Below are positions 40,369-42,338 of a stretch of DNA of 42,338 nt, one piece after another. The translations under genes were made by a program, and so were the position numbers. The notes beneath the pieces were generated by a model. The model was not told the origin of the DNA. It did no database searches and saw only the letters and a list, made by a program, of their open reading frames with translations. Each line of letters starts with the position of its first letter. The stretch's first letter is position 1. The stretch comes from Paenibacillus sabuli. GTDB lineage: Bacteria > Bacillota > Bacilli > Paenibacillales > Paenibacillaceae. Where the stretch lies: positions 1 to 42,338 of the forward strand of contig NZ_JACXIZ010000037.1 of NCBI RefSeq assembly GCF_014705605.1, given 5' to 3'.

Positions 40369-41916
40369 ATGACTGACAATGGATTATTGGCCTATATCGA
40401 GCATGGCGGACAAGGCGGCATCGGCATCGCCCGAACCGCCGATCTGCTGCGGCGGTACGCGTATGTGGAGCAGAGCTGCGTGCGCGCGCTGGCAGGGTGG
40501 TTCGTCGCGCATCCGGATTGGGAGGTCAAGCTGCGGCTCGGCCATTACCTGTACGGGCATGCCGAATTCGTCCATGCGCTGCGCGAGCGGCTCGGCGATA
40601 TGCGCGGCGGCAACCGCCACGCGGCGCTGGAGCCGGAGCTGAAGCGGCTGGGCGAAGCGCTCGCGCACGCGCCAGGCGGGGACGCTTTTGTCGCGGGAAT
40701 GAAGCTGCTGACTGAGCTGTTGACGTCGATGTACCGCGAGCATATCGCGGCCGCTGATCCGGCGGCAAATGCGCCGGAGCTGAGGCTGCTGCGGCGCCGG
40801 CTGCCCGAGCTGGAAGAGCAGCTGGAGGAGCTCGGACGGCTCGGGCGGAGCCGATCCCGGCGGCCGGGGGATGCGGCGCAGGCCCGGTCTGAGGCTGAGG
40901 ATGCAGCCAGGGGTGATGGATCGCAGGCGCAGTCCGAGGCTGTGGATACAGCGCGTGGGGAAGGATTACTGGCTCGGTCCGGGTCCACGGGTCAAGCGCC
41001 GGAGAGTGCGCTTGGGACGGGAGTGGAGCTGGCCAAGCCAGAGCAAGGCGGAGCTGAGGCTGCGCAGTGGTGCGCGTACCTGGACGGCATATGCGAGGCG
41101 GCGGGCGGCATCGGTGGCTTGCAAGTCCGCCGGTCGCAGACGGAGTCGCCGAAGGGCGCGGCTCGGTCCGCGGACAGCGGACCTGAAGGTACTCCGCTTG
41201 CGACTGCGCAATCTGCGACCTCTCAATCTGCGGTGACCCGGCCTGCGAATGCCCGGCTCGAATGGCCGCTGCCGATGCAATTTGACGAACGGCTGCAGCA
41301 TGCAGACTTGGGCACGTACGAATCGAAGATGAATCTGCCGTTGCGAGAGCGTGCGATCGGGGAATTCGAGGTCTATTTCAACGAATTCTACGCCGCGGCG
41401 CTGCTGGCGACGGTCATCTACGATTCCTGGGAGATGAACATGCCGCGCGCCTATGATCTGGAGATCGCCCATCACTTCTGGGACGAGGTGCGCCATGCCG
41501 AATTCGGTGCGATCCGGCTGCGCGAGCTCGGGGTCGAGCCGTCCAGGATCAATATGTCGCTGTTCGAGCAGGCGCGCACGATGCCGATCGTGCACCGGCT
41601 CTGCTATCTGGCGCTAGGCCTGGAGGTGTTCTTCATGCCGCGCAAGAGCGAGCGGGCCCGCTATTACGAGCAGCAGGGGGACGGGCGCTCGCAGCTCTTC
41701 TCCGACGTGGACTGGTCCGAGGAAATCAACCATGTCAACTATGGCAAGCGGTGGGTCAACCACATGCTCGAGGACGATGCGCGCACGGTGCAGGATATTC
41801 AGGAGGAGGTCCAGGTCTACCTGAAAAAAGCGTCGGCAGCGGGCACGGACCAGACGCTTCAGACGGGACAGCATGCACAGACGGAGGACAGCGGCGGTCG
41901 GCTCGCACCTTGGTAA
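40369..41916 (+). CDS. DUF455 ferritin-like protein with long low-complexity linker
   Basis: A 515-residue protein with two helical halves of a ferritin-like fold. The N-terminal half (~1-165) has VKLRLGHYLYGHAEFVHALR. The C-terminal half (~315-495) has EIAHHFWDEVRHAEFGAIRL and WSEEINHVNYGKRWVNHM, the carboxylate/histidine di-metal motifs of DUF455 (PF04305). Between them lies a ~130-residue Ala/Ser/Gln/Glu/Arg linker with two similar ~15-residue units (SEAEDAARGDG and SEAVDTARGEG). A strong AAGGAGG lies before the ATG. Function is unknown; redox or metal chemistry is plausible. Its link to the sugar operon is only position. Confidence 0.8.
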   Translation: MTDNGLLAYIEHGGQGGIGIARTADLLRRYAYVEQSCVRALAGWFVAHPDWEVKLRLGHYLYGHAEFVHALRERLGDMRGGNRHAALEPELKRLGEALAHAPGGDAFVAGMKLLTELLTSMYREHIAAADPAANAPELRLLRRRLPELEEQLEELGRLGRSRSRRPGDAAQARSEAEDAARGDGSQAQSEAVDTARGEGLLARSGSTGQAPESALGTGVELAKPEQGGAEAAQWCAYLDGICEAAGGIGGLQVRRSQTESPKGAARSADSGPEGTPLATAQSATSQSAVTRPANARLEWPLPMQFDERLQHADLGTYESKMNLPLRERAIGEFEVYFNEFYAAALLATVIYDSWEMNMPRAYDLEIAHHFWDEVRHAEFGAIRLRELGVEPSRINMSLFEQARTMPIVHRLCYLALGLEVFFMPRKSERARYYEQQGDGRSQLFSDVDWSEEINHVNYGKRWVNHMLEDDARTVQDIQEEVQVYLKKASAAGTDQTLQTGQHAQTEDSGGRLAPW

Positions 41917-41936
41917 GAGGAGAGACGGTCCATCAC

Positions 41937-41963
41937 GATTGGTCGGGGGACCGACAGCCAATC
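41937..41963. other. Hairpin downstream of the DUF455 gene
   Basis: GATTGG and CCAATC enclose TCGG and CCGA, giving a 10-bp interrupted stem 20 bases after the stop. The stretch to 42200 shows no supported gene. Confidence 0.45.
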
Positions 41964-42201
41964 AGCGGCAGTCGATAGGCTCGCCCTGCGGCCTGGAGCC
42001 CGGCAGCCAGTGCAGCCATCCCAGCCAGACCAGAAAAATCAGTAACCTGGCCAAAGCAGCTAAACAGTCTCGAGTTGCTCGTGGTCGTCCGACCGCCGTC
42101 AAGCCGCAGGACCTCGCGCGCTGGAGCTGCGCACGGAAAGAACTCGAGCAGGGGCAGTCAATGTGCTGTCTGCCATTATGTAAAAATTCCAGCAAGGTCA
42201 G

Positions 42202-42232
42202 AAAAGCGCTTCTTACGAGGAGCGCTTTTTTT
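42202..42232 (+). terminator. Intrinsic terminator
   Basis: AAAAGCGCT (42202-42210) pairs with AGCGCTTTTT after a 10-base loop, followed by further T. It may end the DUF455 transcript despite a ~285-base gap. Confidence 0.8.
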
Positions 42233-42284
42233 GGCATAGCGGTTATCAGCGCCAATTATTGCGAGGCTGGCCAGTGTGAATCGC

Positions 42285-42338
42285 TCGGATGGCGGAAATA
42301 AGCGCAAAATGTGAGGCTACAGGGGCGAAATCGGCTCG
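42285..42338. repeat. Diverged copy of the 50-bp repeat, cut by the window end
   Basis: GGCGGAAATAAGCGCAAAAT followed by GTGAGGCTACAGGGGCGAAA matches the unit of the array at 2925-3260, with one base changed in the core. More copies may follow outside the window. Confidence 0.9.

Noticed and set aside
41962-42255. 97-codon minus-strand frame near the right end
   Set aside because: It crosses the terminator hairpin, has no ribosome site and no recognisable domain.

Overview
The window looks like chromosomal DNA of a high-GC, spore-forming Firmicute of the Paenibacillaceae type (Paenibacillus or Cohnella-like). The evidence is strong AGGAGG-type ribosome sites, frequent TTG and GTG starts, a Spo0E-like phosphatase gene, an AlaR/AlaT pair and a YwaC/RelP alarmone synthetase as in Bacillus, two ABC sugar importers of the LplB/YtcP type without a local ATPase, and a YesM/YesN-type two-component pair. 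No rRNA, tRNA, transposase or CRISPR array was seen.

Layout. (1) 1-9.9 kb is mostly housekeeping: the end of a DUF4397 protein, an Lrp-type regulator with an aminotransferase, a Spo0E-like gene, a 50-bp tandem repeat array, then a tightly packed run (cobalamin adenosyltransferase, RluA-type pseudouridine synthase, ArsC/Spx-like protein, M50 membrane protease, second aminotransferase, 5'-3' exonuclease) and, convergent to it, relP. (2) 10.0-27.1 kb is a carbohydrate utilisation locus, all on the + strand: GH29 alpha-L-fucosidase, aldo/keto reductase, two permeases, response regulator, sensor kinase, FAD-dependent oxidoreductase, lipoprotein binding protein, a large secreted beta-helix protein and a heparinase II/III-like protein. 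Several of its promoters share a -10/start motif and are followed at once by a hairpin. (3) 27.15-28.7 kb is decayed DNA: a fragment of a 3' gene end, nine palindromic 51-bp repeats and a frameshifted DUF4082-like gene. (4) 28.7-36.7 kb is a visibly AT-richer island with its own LacI regulator, two permeases, binding protein, an unusual FGE-domain/sialidase-like fusion and a DapA/NanA-family lyase. It lies between two ~135-bp direct repeats. (5) 37.3-41.9 kb holds a GntR regulator, an SDR dehydrogenase and a glucarate-dehydratase-like enolase superfamily enzyme, then a DUF455 ferritin-like protein. The window ends inside another copy of the 50-bp repeat.

How the genes may work together (inference): secreted and cytosolic enzymes release deoxy or acidic sugars, two importers take up the oligosaccharides, and an oxidative route (AKR, acid-sugar dehydratase, SDR, DapA-type lyase) may degrade them. 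The substrate could be L-fucose, an aldarate/uronate or a sialic-acid-like sugar; the sequence alone does not decide.

A second striking trait is the number of unrelated short tandem repeats (units of 9, 10, 11, 13, 15, 50 and 51 bp). Nearly all sit in non-coding DNA at operon boundaries, and several fill a leader, a 3' UTR or an intercistronic gap.
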